From Dermacentor variabilis (lineage: Eukaryota; Arthropoda; Arachnida; Ixodida; Ixodidae): a stretch of DNA of 64,000 nt. Below the pieces are notes generated by a model. That model made no database searches and was not told where the DNA came from. It was given only the letters and a program-made list of their open reading frames with translations. A program made the position numbers and the translations under genes. Where the stretch lies: NCBI RefSeq assembly GCF_050947875.1, contig NC_134568.1, positions 199,430,258 to 199,494,257 on the forward strand, read 5' to 3'. Below are positions 13,008 through 23,900 of this stretch, piece by piece (the stretch's first letter is position 1; each line of letters starts with the position of its first letter).

Positions 13008-13426
13008 CCTTATTCGAGATATTCATCATCGAATTGCAACGCTTAATGCAGGCAATACCAAAATCCAGGTTGAGGGGTGGAAACTGCACTGAAAATCAAG
13101 TCCGCCGGGAGCGCAGAAACGGCCGCCCCGCTATCACATCAGGCGTGAACGCCGCGTGACGGAAAGTTCAATTTAGAACAGAACGTCGCTGGCCAGTCAC
13201 GGAATACATCGATAGAGCACGTTTCGCCTGGCAAGCATCCGAAGCATTTGTTACGTGCCGCATCAGTATTTGCCGCAACATGCCGTCATTCAAACTTCGG
13301 CACGCATTTAGTCACGGGGCATTTCGATTTGACGTAAGGGTTGCCTTTTCTGCGCTCCAAGGGCGCTCGGTTTCGATAATGCCTGAACCGAGCGTTGAAA
13401 TGCAGTTATGAATATCTCGAATTAGG
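13008..13426. repeat. Fold-back (inverted-repeat) element in the ETS intron
   Basis: Arms 13008-13042 and 13392-13426 are reverse complements over 35 bp at about 80 percent identity, sharing ATTCGAGATATTCAT. A second weaker complementarity (GAGCGCAGAAA) lies just inside. The layout suggests an old MITE-like insertion of about 420 bp. No ORF is present. Confidence 0.55.
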
Positions 13427-13906
13427 TGCAGTTTTCTATATATTTTTTAAATGGCGATGTATTAAAATGCGCCTGCCTCCCATTTTGTCGTATCAGCAAC
13501 TGCTCCGAAGGTCCTAGTCAACAAGTTAATTAACAAATATATGTTAATTAGTCCTCTGGCTCTCCCATTATTGGAGGCATTATATGTCCACTTCACCTTG
13601 GAACTCGGCAGCAAAAACACTGCGGTCGCTACGTTCACAGCCGTACTACAAAAAAAAGTTGTATAGTATAAAGAAAAATATTTTGTACAATACATTAGCG
13701 CTCGGGAAGAGTACGTTGCAATAGTTCAATGAAAATAAAAGCTACGTCACACTGAATTTATTCAGGTTGGCATGCAATGTCACACTGGGCCTCGGCGTCT
13801 GCACCTAAATACTGTCACACTTGCAAAAAGGTTACATCAGTACTGGCCGGCGATACCTCTGATCTCCAAGCCCTATCTTAAAGCATCAAGCGCACGTGTT
13901 TGGAGG
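13427..13906. other. Intronic sequence, nothing recognised
   Basis: AT-rich intron sequence with no supported feature. Confidence 0.5.
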
Positions 13907-14150
13907 GTACGTGTTTTTTTTTTTTATGGGGTTTCACGTGCCAAAACCACTTTCTGATTATGAGGCACGCCGTAGTGGAGGACTCCGGAAATTATGACCA
14001 CCTGGGGTTCTTTAACGTGCACCTAAATCTATGTACACGGGTGTTTTCGCATTTCGCCCCCATCGAAATGCGGCCGCCGTGGCCGGGATTCGATCCCGCG
14101 ACCTCGTGCTCAGCAGCCTAACACCATAGCAACTGAGCAACCACGGCGGG
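13907..14150 (-). mobile_element. tRNA-derived SINE, near full length
   Basis: Read on the minus strand, it begins CCGCCGTGGTTGCTCAGTTG (a box-A-like head). It continues with a box B (GGGATCGAATCCC) and a body containing CATTTCGATGGGGGCGAAAT and GTTAAAGAACCCCAGGTGG. It ends CACGTGAAACCCCATAAAA with a short A-tail. This is the best-preserved member in the window; diverged relatives lie at 40.8, 50.3, 50.7 and 55.8 kb. Such SINEs are Pol III-transcribed and mobilised by LINE enzymes. It may correspond to the Ruka family described from ixodid ticks, but I could not compare sequences. Confidence 0.85.
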
Positions 14151-15304
14151 TAAGGGTACTTGTTGACAACGGCCCTAATAGCTTTCTATAGTCTAAAGGA
14201 AAAATTTTCTCCAACACAAGCAGCGTTTGTGTTCTCGTTCTCGTTCTTCTTGTGCATCTGTTTCGTATACCCCCACGCCTTTCTGTAGCACTAATATCTT
14301 CCTAATGCTTATGGTTCCTGGGCTCATCACACTTCACACTTTTGGCACTGGTGAGGGAATAAAGTAATACAGGCCCGTTCTATGCAGCTATTTCAGTAGT
14401 GACTTACAACATGTGTCACTCATTAGTAATCGCTCATAGTTGTGAGGTTGTTCAATTCGTAAGCTAATAACGCCGAGGGCCTTTTCGCGGACAGTCCTGG
14501 GGAGTGTCCACAGTCGATGATGCGCATCTGATACAGGCACAGGAGCAGAACACTTCGGACATTGAACATTGCCTTGGAATGGTAGACAAGTCTAGGTGAC
14601 GGCAAGAGTGTAAGGGCATGATCTCCCCGCCCCAAAGTATTCGTTGCGCCGCTTCCTACAGTCGATAAAGATTGCGGGGAAGAGAGCCGACACAAGGTTT
14701 ATTCAGGGCGGGTCTCTCTCGCCGAAGGAGACTGATATCGTTGGCCGCCGCGGTAAATCGTGTTTGCAGCAACTCAAAAGGAAGGCAACGTATATCCTGT
14801 GTGTTACGGCATTCAACGGGCCATATTTTGGACAGGAAATTCAGTGCAAAGTTGTCTGGTGTATAAGGCTGTGCCGAGAAGCGAACGGTGGAGAAACGTT
14901 TCAAGGCTTTTACTACATTCAACTAGTACATAAAATTCGGTAAAAGGCAAATGTAATAAATATTAGAGCCGTCAAATAACCGCGCGCAAGAAACAAGAGG
15001 CAAACATAGACAGACACAGCGTCGTGCTCTGTGTGTCTTTTTACGTTCGTCCCTTGTTTTTTGCGTGCTGGTATTTGACGATTTAACCAACCAGCCCGAA
15101 TTTCAGCTCTAGTGAAATATCAAGGCACTCATTCACTAAACTGCTCCTACGCGCATGAGCGTTTCCTTCTTGGTTTCGTTCTTGCGGGCGCCCACCGCAG
15201 ATGATAATGGTCGGCGCGATAACAATACGATCACGACAGCAATGACCGACCGTGGACACTGTTTACAGGATATGATCTTTGGCAATAAGAAGCCAAGGCC
15301 CGTG
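14151..15304. other. Intronic sequence, unassigned
   Basis: Overlapping open frames on both strands around 14423-14943 (88 to 99 codons) have no recognisable domain. An eroded retroelement is possible, but I cannot support one. Confidence 0.45.
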
Positions 15305-16370
15305 TTTAGAGAGAGAGGGGAACTTTATTTGAAAAATAGGGAAGGGGGTAAAAGGGGGAACTACAAGCTTGATGGGTGTGGACTCTCAACGAGAGTTCCA
15401 CTGGCCTTAGCCGCCCGCCGGACCTGGTCTAGGAGCGCATGTTGCACTCCCAGGTCCGAGCTGGCGAGTTGTGCCTCCCATTGATCCTGTTTGTATTAAA
15501 TTCTTATGCCTAGAAATGTATCCAGCTTTTCTGGTTCATCTCTACACCCCAAGAGGTGTGATACAAGGTTCGCTTGTCAGCACGGACAAGTGCCCGGTAC
15601 AACGTCGGATAAACTTCGCTTAATTGTGACAGATTTGTGGAGACATTCGTTTGACGAAGGCCTCCTCCCAACTAAGCGAATGGCGGGGAGCTCCGTATTT
15701 AAGACGTGTTTAGCGCTGGTGAGCGAGAATTTCTGTAGTTGTTATCTCCGATTTGTCTGGGGGTCCTCGAAGCGCCGCTCGGTTGGTAAATCCTCGAGCT
15801 AGCGCACCGGCCCTCCCAGCGCCCTCAAGCCCGGCATGTCCCGGCCACCAGACCAGCCTATAATCTTGGGTTAGTGCATGGCCCAGCAGCTTTCGTGTTG
15901 CTGTGGGCAGGCGTCCGGTCATACAAAACCGGCACGCCTCCTGTGAGTCTGGTAAAATTAACGACGGCTCTCTTCTTCGCTCCCGGCATTCCAGGGCCAG
16001 GGCTATGGCCATAGCTTCTGCCCTGATGGCTCAGGTGGTTCTTATTGCGTTGCTCGTCATTAAATTCATTTCCTTGTCCATTGTTGTGGCCACGTATCTA
16101 CGACAGTTATATCCCGCCGTGTCCACGTATGTCACGTTTGTTTCTTTTCCGACCCTCTTCCTGAGCCATTTGACTCTCTGCTTTTTTCTTTTTGCATGGC
16201 GTTCTTTATTCATGTTTCTAGGACTTGGTGCTACTGATATTTTCTTGCGAGTTTCGCGCGGCATATACCCCAGTTCCTCATATAAATGTTGGGGATAAGG
16301 CGGAGACCCTATCCTAACGAGCAGCTCTCTGCGTGACGTAGTTTGGCTGAGGCGGTTTTGCTGGGATATA
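15305..16370 (-). mobile_element. LINE 3' fragment with RNase H domain (5' part inverted)
   Basis: On the minus strand the translation carries the hallmarks of a LINE RNase H domain: VTYVDTAGYN (first catalytic Asp) near 16105-16135, then LILPDSQEACR, then VWWPGHAGLEG followed by a degraded acidic motif near 15800-15830. Upstream of RNase H is a conserved linker (SVAPSPRNMN, KWLRKRVGKE). The 3' end lies in a GA-rich tail at about 15305-15318. Stops and frameshifts break the frame, so it is inactive. The matching reverse-transcriptase part lies immediately beyond 16370 in the opposite orientation. Confidence 0.75.
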
Positions 16371-16374
16371 AGGG

Positions 16375-16625
16375 TCGGCAGCGAACACTTAATTTTGGCC
16401 CTTGATCTCAAAGGGGCATTCAACAACATCTCGCATGAAGCCATCCTCTCTGAACTAAACGAGATTGAATGCGGAGAACGAATCTTAAACTACATCAAAT
16501 ATTTTATGTAGCGATAGGCCAGACAACATCGGCGACCATAGCGATAGGCCAGACAACATCGGCACCTTTCGCAATGCCTAATAAGGAAAAGTCGCAAGGA
16601 GCAACCGTTTCCCCGTATTTAGAAA
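16375..16625 (+). mobile_element. LINE reverse-transcriptase fragment, inverted relative to its neighbour
   Basis: The + strand encodes LALDLKGAFNNISHEAIL, the RT motif A region (canonical DlkgAFDnvsH), with Asn in place of the expected Asp after AF. A degraded QGATVSPYL follows (compare PQGSVLSPLL) near 16590. Between them is a 24-bp direct repeat. The fragment abuts the minus-strand RNase H fragment, giving a head-to-head arrangement typical of twin priming. Confidence 0.65.
16510..16563 (+). repeat. Tandem 24-bp direct repeat (30-bp period)
   Basis: AGCGATAGGCCAGACAACAT plus CGGC occurs at 16510-16533 and again, identically, at 16540-16563, separated by 6 bp. It interrupts the RT fragment, so it probably arose after insertion or during reverse transcription. 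Confidence 0.9.
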
Positions 16626-17149
16626 AACTTACGATATAATTGTTCCTGAGAGAGAATTTCAGCCAATACTAGTGCTGGGCATATCGTTAGCGAAGCCGGT
16701 CGGCCAATGGGAAAGAACACTTCCAAACAAGAAGCTTCGCCTAATTTGTCTAATTTGGCTGACGAAAACCTCCGTGGATTCGGTCCCAGAAGTGTTGTAA
16801 TTACTATGGAACCATGATTTTCAGTAGTACTGGCAAATTTATCTAATAAAGGACGACGTTGCTCATACCGCGAAAATAGGAGACCGCATGTGGCACATTG
16901 CTGGGGAACGTACGTGTATAACCACTGCCGCATCACCTTGCAGTATATCCAGAAATGTTGCACTGTACCTGGCAGTAATGCATTATTTTCCTGCCGCCAC
17001 ATGCATGCTAAGGTGCGTCGGACGCGTGGTTTCTCACACTCATTTTCATTAGTACACGCGAGAAACAGAGTCAGTGCGAGGCACGAGAATGGCGTTCAGG
17101 CACCGAGTGCGTTTGCGAGCGCGTATACTCATGGCGCCGTGGCATGCAG
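16626..17149. other. End of the ETS intron
   Basis: No repeat is recognised. The in-frame extension 17053-17149, which would be added by the alternative acceptor at 17051-17052, encodes an Arg-rich peptide not known from ERG/FLI proteins. Confidence 0.5.
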
Positions 17150-17679
17150 GCAGCGGCCAGATCCAACTGTGGCAGTTCCTGCTCGAGCTCCTGTCGGACA
17201 GCAGCAACGCCAGCTGCATTACCTGGGAAGGCACCAACGGCGAGTTCAAGCTCACCGACCCGGACGAAGTAGCGCGGCGCTGGGGCGAGCGCAAGAGCAA
17301 GCCCAACATGAACTACGACAAGCTTAGCAGGGCGCTTCGCTACTACTACGACAAGAACATCATGACCAAGGTGCACGGCAAGCGGTACGCCTATCGCTTC
17401 GACTTCCAGGGCCTGGCACAGGCCACGCAGCCGCCGTCGGCCGCCGCCGCAGCCGCCGCGGCCGCCGACCCGGCGGCCTACAAGTACCACCACCACCAAT
17501 CGTCGGCCAGCGATCTGTTCGGCTACCACGCCAGCCCCAAGCTCAACTTTCCCTCCACCACGGGATCGCTGTTCCCGTCGCCTAGCCCGTACTGGACGTC
17601 GCCAAATAACCTGTACGCCTCTTCGCACCACTCCATGCCGCACCCGGGACACATCGGCTCCTATCCGCACTACGCGTGA
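17150..17679 (+). CDS. ERG/FLI-type ETS transcription factor, last exon (ETS domain)
   Basis: This exon encodes a sequence-specific nuclear transcription factor's DNA-binding domain. [16 protein letters not shown] opens a complete ETS domain of about 85 residues (17152 to about 17406) with [36 protein letters not shown], the recognition helix RALRYYY, and [13 protein letters not shown]. It is almost identical to the domain of ERG and FLI1. The C-terminus also follows ERG/FLI: YKYHHH, SPKLNF, the aromatic motif [12 protein letters not shown], and a closing [12 protein letters not shown] before TGA at 17677. A poly-Ala tract (about 17438-17474) is an insertion relative to vertebrates. The likely Drosophila counterparts are Ets65A or Ets21C. 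A PNT domain, if present, is outside what I could find. The product binds GGA(A/T) core sites by family knowledge. Confidence 0.95.
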
Positions 17680-18607
17680 CTCCCGATGTAAGCGGGGTTG
17701 CCGGACGCTGCGCGATCGGACCTCGAAGCGCGCCCCACGCTCGTGTCTGTGTGTGTGTGTGCGCGCACGCCCCGGAACCTGGCGGCGCGTCGACAATGTA
17801 CGGGGGTGCCAGACCCCTGTGTACCATCATGCGAGCCCGCGCAGGTCACCCTAGTCTTGTATAAGCTGCGGCACAACCCGATTGAGGCCGGTACCGAGAA
17901 ATGTAGCGGCGAGCGCTCAGCTGCCGCAAATTTCGACGGCTTGATCTGATTGCGGTTCTAGTCTGTGACACAGTGAAAGCGACCGACAAGTGTGGTTCCG
18001 CTCGATGTTTCTGGTGAGGTCATGAATCTCCTATACTGTGAGGCTGCAGAATCCCAGAATTAAGTAAAATGAGATCATCGCTACGGCGATCTTTATTGCT
18101 GAAAGGACAAGGTTGCTATTTTTCCGGGAGTCATCGCTGTCGACGCTGCGGTCGTACGGAGGGGAACATTGGGTAACCCTAGTGCTTGAGGAACGTTCTT
18201 GTCGTGCTTTCGGCGCCGCCAAGCGACGAAGATGGCCTCGGAAAATAAGCTTGAGCAACCACGGGGAAAGCGCATCATGCGCCCCCGTCTAGCCTCCCGT
18301 GTCTCCACAAAATCTGAGCCTTTGTCCTACTCGCAACTTCACTGCAGACTGCACGAAGTGCCGCCCTGTCCGCGGTCGATGCAGCAGAAGTGGGCGCTCG
18401 GCTGCGCCTACGCCAGCGGTGGCGCCACTTTTTCGTGTGTGTGTTGAACGAATACGTACATACCCAGGGTTTTGCTGATAGCTGTCACATTGCAACGCCG
18501 TGTAACTTCTTGTACTCAACGGCAAAATATAAGTTTTGTAAATATTAGAGTATGTCGTCTAATGACTCCCGCCGTCGAAGTCACCAGTACTTCAATTTTG
18601 TCTCCAA

Positions 18608-18784
18608 GGCCGCTATTTTGTAGCGATGCCTTATGCCTTATTCTATGCTATTCTTATCATCCACCACACACGGCCGCCTGATCCCGTTGATAATGTGAGC
18701 AGACCGTCGCTCTGACCACTGGCCAAGCGCGAAAAGGCTGAAAAAGCATAGAATCGGAAAAGGCATCGCTACAAAATACCGGCC
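18608..18784. mobile_element. MITE-like inverted-repeat element (177 bp)
   Basis: Arms 18608-18649 and 18745-18784 are inverted copies sharing TTTTGTAGCGATGCCTT and TTCTATGCT with few mismatches. There is no ORF. The size and near-palindromic structure suit a non-autonomous DNA transposon inserted just downstream of the ETS stop codon. Confidence 0.75.
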
Positions 18785-21493
18785 CAGAAGTGTATCCGAA
18801 GTGAGAAAAGAGAGAAAAAAAAAATAACGAGCAGGGATTACGGTGGAATGGCAAGGTCACGACCCGCATTTGGGCAGGTGGATCGAGATGTGGTAAAGTT
18901 GAGGAATCAAAAGCGATAGCCACAAAATGATCGACTTAAAGTATGTAGTCGTTCAGTGTTTCGGGTTGACCACTCCAGCTTTATAAATAAAAAAAAAACA
19001 ATTTCGTCCAGCGGTATAGTACCTTTCTATTCTTCTACACGTTTTGTTTTCGTGGTTTCTCGGTTAGTTTAAGCGTTGAGATATGCGTTCGCATCATCAG
19101 CCTTGTTTGGAACAAGAAATTAAAAAAAACGAGTGTTTAGTATATGCATCTGGGCTGCACGTAGAATTAACAAGTATAAGGAAGGCCTGATACTTGTGTC
19201 TTCGTGCCGTTTTAAATATTTATGCGTGAAGAGGAAGAATACAGGGGATAAGAAATCTACATGGTTATTTCATCAGTTGGATGATAAAAAACAAACTTGC
19301 TTTGTGCAACTTGTCAGGTCTAGCCTCCTCCCTCCTCCCCTGCCTCCATGAACACTTGCTATTGGATTTTTTCTTTCTTTTTTTCTTTTTTGTTATCCCG
19401 AAAAGGCATCCGAGTAGCACTATTGAGCTATAATGATGAGGGGAAACCTTTTCTACATTTCAACTAAAGTATGTGCAAGGATAATAACTCGGCACATTAC
19501 TGAAAATGCCATAATCTGGGGACAGCTAATGTGGTCAGCACTTGTGTGTCACCAAACAAAGAGCGCTCCCCTTATAGCGCACGTGTGCGTTCAGCAAAAG
19601 GACAACACCGTCTCGCAGAGTTTATTTACTCGTTTCCTTCGTATTTAGTACCTTCTGTGATCTTTTTATCTCCGCAATTTTTGTGACTTTTTGCAACTGT
19701 CATATGGGAAAGATCACTGTGATTTCTGAACTGTGTTCGCATGAAAACTGCTGGAAAATGAACTTTGTCTATTTTGCTTTGATAAAGATTCAGAAGTTGC
19801 CATATATAAGTTTGTTTTTCTTTACATACTGTATAAACTCAAAGTAAGCCAAGTGACTTCATGATCCATGCTCGTCATTCTCTACATAAAGTTGCAACGT
19901 TTACTTTCACAGTGAAGCGGTTTGGCGCTTTACGGAAAGTCAGTTTCTTGTATATTTGTTCTTTTGTCGTCACTTCACAATGATTTTATGAAAAGGGCCC
20001 TAATTAAGTTAGGTTTGTAGTGTTCATTACGGCATGATTCAATTTTCATGGAACAAATTGTGTCATAATGCATTGAAATGTCGAATATACGGTCGTTATA
20101 TCCTAGTCACGCTCCTTGTGCTTGACTTTTAATTGATGCCTCTCTTCGAAGATCTCCGTCGAGTTTTGGCGAATGTCTACCTAATTAGATCCAAAGACGA
20201 ATTTGCATTGTATGTTTACGCTTTCCTTCTATTTATTTTTCCTTTTTGTGCCTAAATTTGGCTATTCTTGTAGGAGAAGCATTGAGAAATATAACATCGC
20301 TTGGTTTTATATAATCATTGAATAACTAACGGGTTTTAAATACATATTGGCGTTTTTTCCCCCCTGCGAAACCGAAACTCAACAACGCCGCGAGACGTTT
20401 CTGCAGGAAGGCTAGTCAGTTTCTTTTTCTTGCTTAGTTTTTCGTACAAATGAGACGTTGTCGCACGCAATTTTTTAACATCACTACATCTGAAATGCCG
20501 CAGGACTACGAGGAGTTAACCAACTAAATACTATTCGTCATGTGCTGCTTCAAATTTCTGAAAAGATTATCTACAGCCATCCTTGTAGAATGTTCGGTTA
20601 GCACATCATCCTACCACCTCGTTTCAGTTGTTCACTTCAGTGTAGGAATCTAGTATATTGTCAACTGGCTCTTACTTTACTTCCAAGCACAGTGTCCAAA
20701 TCTTAATGGCTACCATGGACAGCTCTTCAAAGCTTGCCGTGCGATGCTTAGTGGCAAAAAAATAGAATGTTATGAATACTTAATTCTGAAAAGAAAGCCT
20801 GTGTTTTAACAAACATAGTGCTTGATTTAGATTTATTAAGTGCTTTCATATAGCATATATTGTCATCTCTTCGTTTGAATGCCCATAACTACTGCGTTCA
20901 CTGTCAATAGCCGTCAAGTCGAAGCAATTGCTTTAACGCTTATAATGGCATACATTTGATACGCCCTCAGCTCACAGACAGATCACGTGATACTTTAGTG
21001 ACTAAGGAAACACACTTCGCAGGCGTAAAGTGGAACGTCACATTCAAGAACGCGACGTCTTGTGTGCTCTAAAAGCAACTGTGGCTTTTGAACCATATTT
21101 GTACATCATAAAAGTAATCTAGGTGCAACGCTTGCTCTCTTTCTGGTAAATCAAAGACCAGATTTAGGCTTTATGTTGGCAGGGCACGAGGCTAGTCTTT
21201 CTGTATATCTTGATAGTGTAAAGGAAAAGCAAAGAAAAAGATTACATGAGCATCGTCGAATAGCGCCCATCTTTACGGATTTCTATAGGCTCAAACACTG
21301 TGATTTCGAATGAGTGTAGTCTTGACATTAAATGTGAAATTTGATGGCCAAAAGTTTCGAGCGAGATATTATCAATTTAAGCTGGACCTTGTATTTGTAT
21401 GCTGATTTATTTATTCGATTGTGTGTATTATAGCAATGCTGTACATTTTGTCACGAGCTGTGAAACCTTTTTGTTAACTTACTTTTGACTCAC

Positions 21494-21499
21494 AATAAA
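21494..21499 (+). terminator. Candidate polyadenylation signal AATAAA
   Basis: A canonical hexamer lies 23 nt before an A-run (21522-21532) and about 80 nt after ATTTATTTATT. It sits at the end of the repeat-poor tract and just before a LINE remnant, a plausible 3' end for the ETS transcript. The genomic A-run would also cause internal priming in cDNA libraries. Confidence 0.45.
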
Positions 21500-21784
21500 A
21501 ACAGTCAACCACGTTTTCTGTAAAAAAAAAAAGAAAGATCTCTATGTGTTTCTTTGCACGATAAAATAATGCGTCCAGAAAAAAATAATTGGGGCTCAGA
21601 CACACTGTGACGTTACACGCGGCGTGTTCCAAATGGGGCACACTCACAGCCGATTGAACTAGCACACTGGGTCACTATGAACCTGCGCGTTTTCAAACGC
21701 TGCGGCTCCGTTCGGTTTCATTGTGCTGTCTTACCACTATATAGGTCTCATATTTTGTTTTCTTGTTCGTGCATTTGAGATTTT

Positions 21785-22600
21785 GTTTATTTCACCACAT
21801 CAATACATTTGTACCACAACAGAATGTACCATTTATGGTGAGGATGGCAGAGTAAAAGCTGCCTATCTGCAGCTTCACTAGCCCCGCCACCCCCTTGGCA
21901 CAAAGGCAGCAACATGCGGTACATAAGAGTTTCAGTCATGCGCAAAATTTGAAGTCACAATTCAAAAACCATAACATATAAATACGCAAGATGTCGCAAT
22001 TACATCAGGAAGAAGGAGCGTTCAAGGACACCATATTTAAAATTGAATTTTTATACATTTCACGTAAACTGTCGTCTGTAAGTTTGAATTTATTTAGTAC
22101 ATTGGGTAGGCAATACTCTAGTAGCCGTGATTCATAGTTTGTACGCGGCCGTAGGGTGTGTCAGTGAACAGTGTGTCTTGTTGAAGGCACAGAGGAATTT
22201 AGATATAAGTTTGCTTATGTGCCTATGTGGCGGCTGTTATGGATAAGTTCTGATATAAATGTCGTTAAGAGATAGTATTCGTAGAAAGTTTCAGTTTTTA
22301 AAATGTTAAATCTTGCAAACGATTCGGACGTATATGCATTGTATGGTATACCTGCAATGCAACGTATGGCGTTTTTTTTTTTGCAATATGATTAAGTTGT
22401 GTAATGATTTCTTGGTCCCGGTACCCCAAATTATATGACCGCAGTGCAGATGCGGAGTAAATAGAGCATTATATATAATAAGTTTCTGCTGTTCTGGTAA
22501 TATGCGATGACATTTTCTTAGGATTCCTAGTTTATTTCTTAGTTTATAGTTTATTTCTTGTGTAATTGGTGTTCCCTGCTTTCACCTTAGGGAAACGATG
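21785..22600 (-). mobile_element. CR1/L2-like LINE remnant (C-terminal RT and 3' end)
   Basis: The minus-strand translation at about 22330-22490 gives NALFTPHLHCGHIIWG followed by TKKSLHNLIILQKK. This matches the RT thumb region of CR1/L2 and Jockey elements (consensus: SHL-Y-ii-WG, then LQ-KAiR). No intact catalytic motif remains. The sequence downstream on the minus strand (to about 21785) is probably its 3' UTR. Confidence 0.6.
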
Positions 22601-23279
22601 CGGGTGCTCTGCGGGAAGCCTTTCTATCTTCATTTCTTTCTTTTATTTTAAAACAGAACTTTTCTCGCCTTTTCTCCTCATCTTTCCTAAAAGAAATTAC
22701 CTTCAGATAAGCCGAGCTGACTTCTAAAAATATAAAAACACATGTGACTCTCATACAAGCAAAACTTGGGCAGGTAGGTAGTTAGTAGGCAGGGAGGACA
22801 CAACCACAGTGTTGTGCTTGCTGTCCCTGTGTTTTTGATTTGGTTAATACATCGTGTACCTATAGTGCCTATCCGATTTCAAGTTGTGGTTACATAACTA
22901 CAAGAACTGTGACAAGTAATTCAGTGTAATCTGGCGTAACAGGCACAGCCCCACGCTCTGTGCTTACAAACGCAAGAGCGTAAGATGTCTTTAAAAATGC
23001 AATTACAGCATCTTAGCGCGCACCACGAAGGGTACGTCCGCCAAAAAGCAAAAATAAAACTCCGCCGAAGTATTATAGTGCGGACTGCAAGGTGTTTGGT
23101 GGAAAATATAAACCAGTAAAAGAACATGGCCACATGAGTTGGCCAACGGTGTCGCACTTCTTTGTTGCCGACGTTTTCACACTGGACAACATCACCATTG
23201 TTGACAACGCCCTTGTGCAGTGTGACAGCATGTTTTGGTAACAAAGATGTTGATCAACACGATAGCCAATAGTTGGCGT
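22601..23279. other. Unassigned sequence
   Basis: A 107-codon minus frame at 22921-23244 has no recognisable domain. Nothing else is supported. Confidence 0.45.
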
Positions 23280-23297
23280 AAGTTACCCGGCTACTGG

Positions 23298-23440
23298 AAA
23301 GAGAGAGAGAGATGCGATAGACGACGAAGATTGAAATCCAGTCTGCTACCCTGCACGGGGGAAGCGGTAACGGGAGACAGAAAGAGAAAGAAGAAAAAAA
23401 TCAACGCCCAAGCACTCCGTACAGGTGGTTAACCAGCGAA
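23298..23440 (-). mobile_element. LINE 3' tail fragment
   Basis: GAGAGAGAGA followed by sequence with CTGCTACCCTGCAC and GGTTAACCAGCG resembles, on the minus strand, the 3' UTR tail of the RNase H LINE family seen at 29.77 kb and (on +) at 44.7 kb. These tails share a GGGTAGC motif, GGTTAAC and a terminal (TC)n run. No coding part remains. Confidence 0.5.
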
Positions 23441-23469
23441 GCTGAGACATGCGGCCCCGGTGTTTATCA

Positions 23470-23900
23470 CTGGTTTAATCCCAACGGTTCATCAAACGAC
23501 GGCTTGATAGGCTACCGAATCCTCGGTACGCAGCTGCTGCTTGCGCTCGGCTGCGCGAACCTGTTTTTGTGCCCGGGCTGCAGCATCGGTACGGTGTAGA
23601 CGAGCTCGTTCCCGGTTCTGCTCGCGGCGTTGCTGACTGAAAGCTGCCTGTTCCTCAGAGGTATGTATGACGCGTGGCCTACCCATTTCGGAGCTGGAGA
23701 GACAATGCTACGCGCGCGCGCGGCTGCGACGGAGAGCAACGACGTCATTACTGGCGCAGCCAATCGCGCACCTCTATTGCTCTTTGCTTTCTTTTTTTCG
23801 CGCAGGCACATGGGATCGCACTGGAGGAGTTTTCAGCGTACAGGCGACAGACGGATGGACGGACGATTCCGCTAGCCATATACAGCTTCGCTGTAAAATG
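23470..23900 (-). repeat. Dispersed repeat containing an Arg/Glu-rich ORF
   Basis: An open frame of 64 codons (23492-23686, minus) begins MGRPRVIHTSEEQAAFSQQR and is rich in Arg, Gln, Glu and Ala with a coiled-coil-like pattern. The other end of the unit (about 23884-23900 on +) reads ACAGCTTCGCTGTAAAA. The same end motif recurs at 54105-54121, which supports a repeat family. I recall similar peptides being predicted many times in ticks, so the ORF is probably repeat-derived and not a host gene. Its function is unknown. Confidence 0.5.

Larger units (their letters stand above)
12620..17149 (+). other. ETS gene intron (4,530 bp)
   Basis: The intron runs from GTGAGC at 12620 to the acceptor GGCATGCAG ending at 17149. 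The 3' pyrimidine tract is poor, but exon phase and homology fix this site. A better-looking acceptor (CATTTTCATTAG, ending 17052) lies 97 bp upstream and is in frame, so a longer alternative exon is possible. The intron holds a fold-back repeat, a SINE on the minus strand, and a 5'-inverted LINE insertion. Confidence 0.8.
17680..21520 (+). other. Candidate long 3' UTR of the ETS gene
   Basis: After the TGA at 17677, GC content falls and about 3.8 kb of mostly AT-rich sequence follows with no LINE or SINE and no long open frame. Only one small MITE (18608-18784) interrupts it. It ends at ATTTATTTATT (21405-21415, AU-rich-element-like) and AATAAA (21494-21499), with an A-run about 23 nt later. 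An earlier AATAAA at 18986-18991 could give a shorter transcript. The 3'-UTR status is inferred without RNA evidence. Confidence 0.5.

Noticed and set aside
14423..14943. Exon candidates between the two ETS exons
   Set aside because: Frames on both strands overlap and lack ETS-family similarity; phase evidence shows 12619 joins directly to 17150.
17071..17796. 241-codon minus-strand open frame opposite the ETS exon
   Set aside because: It is a shadow of the GC-rich ETS coding strand; the translation is Arg/Val-rich low complexity with no domain.
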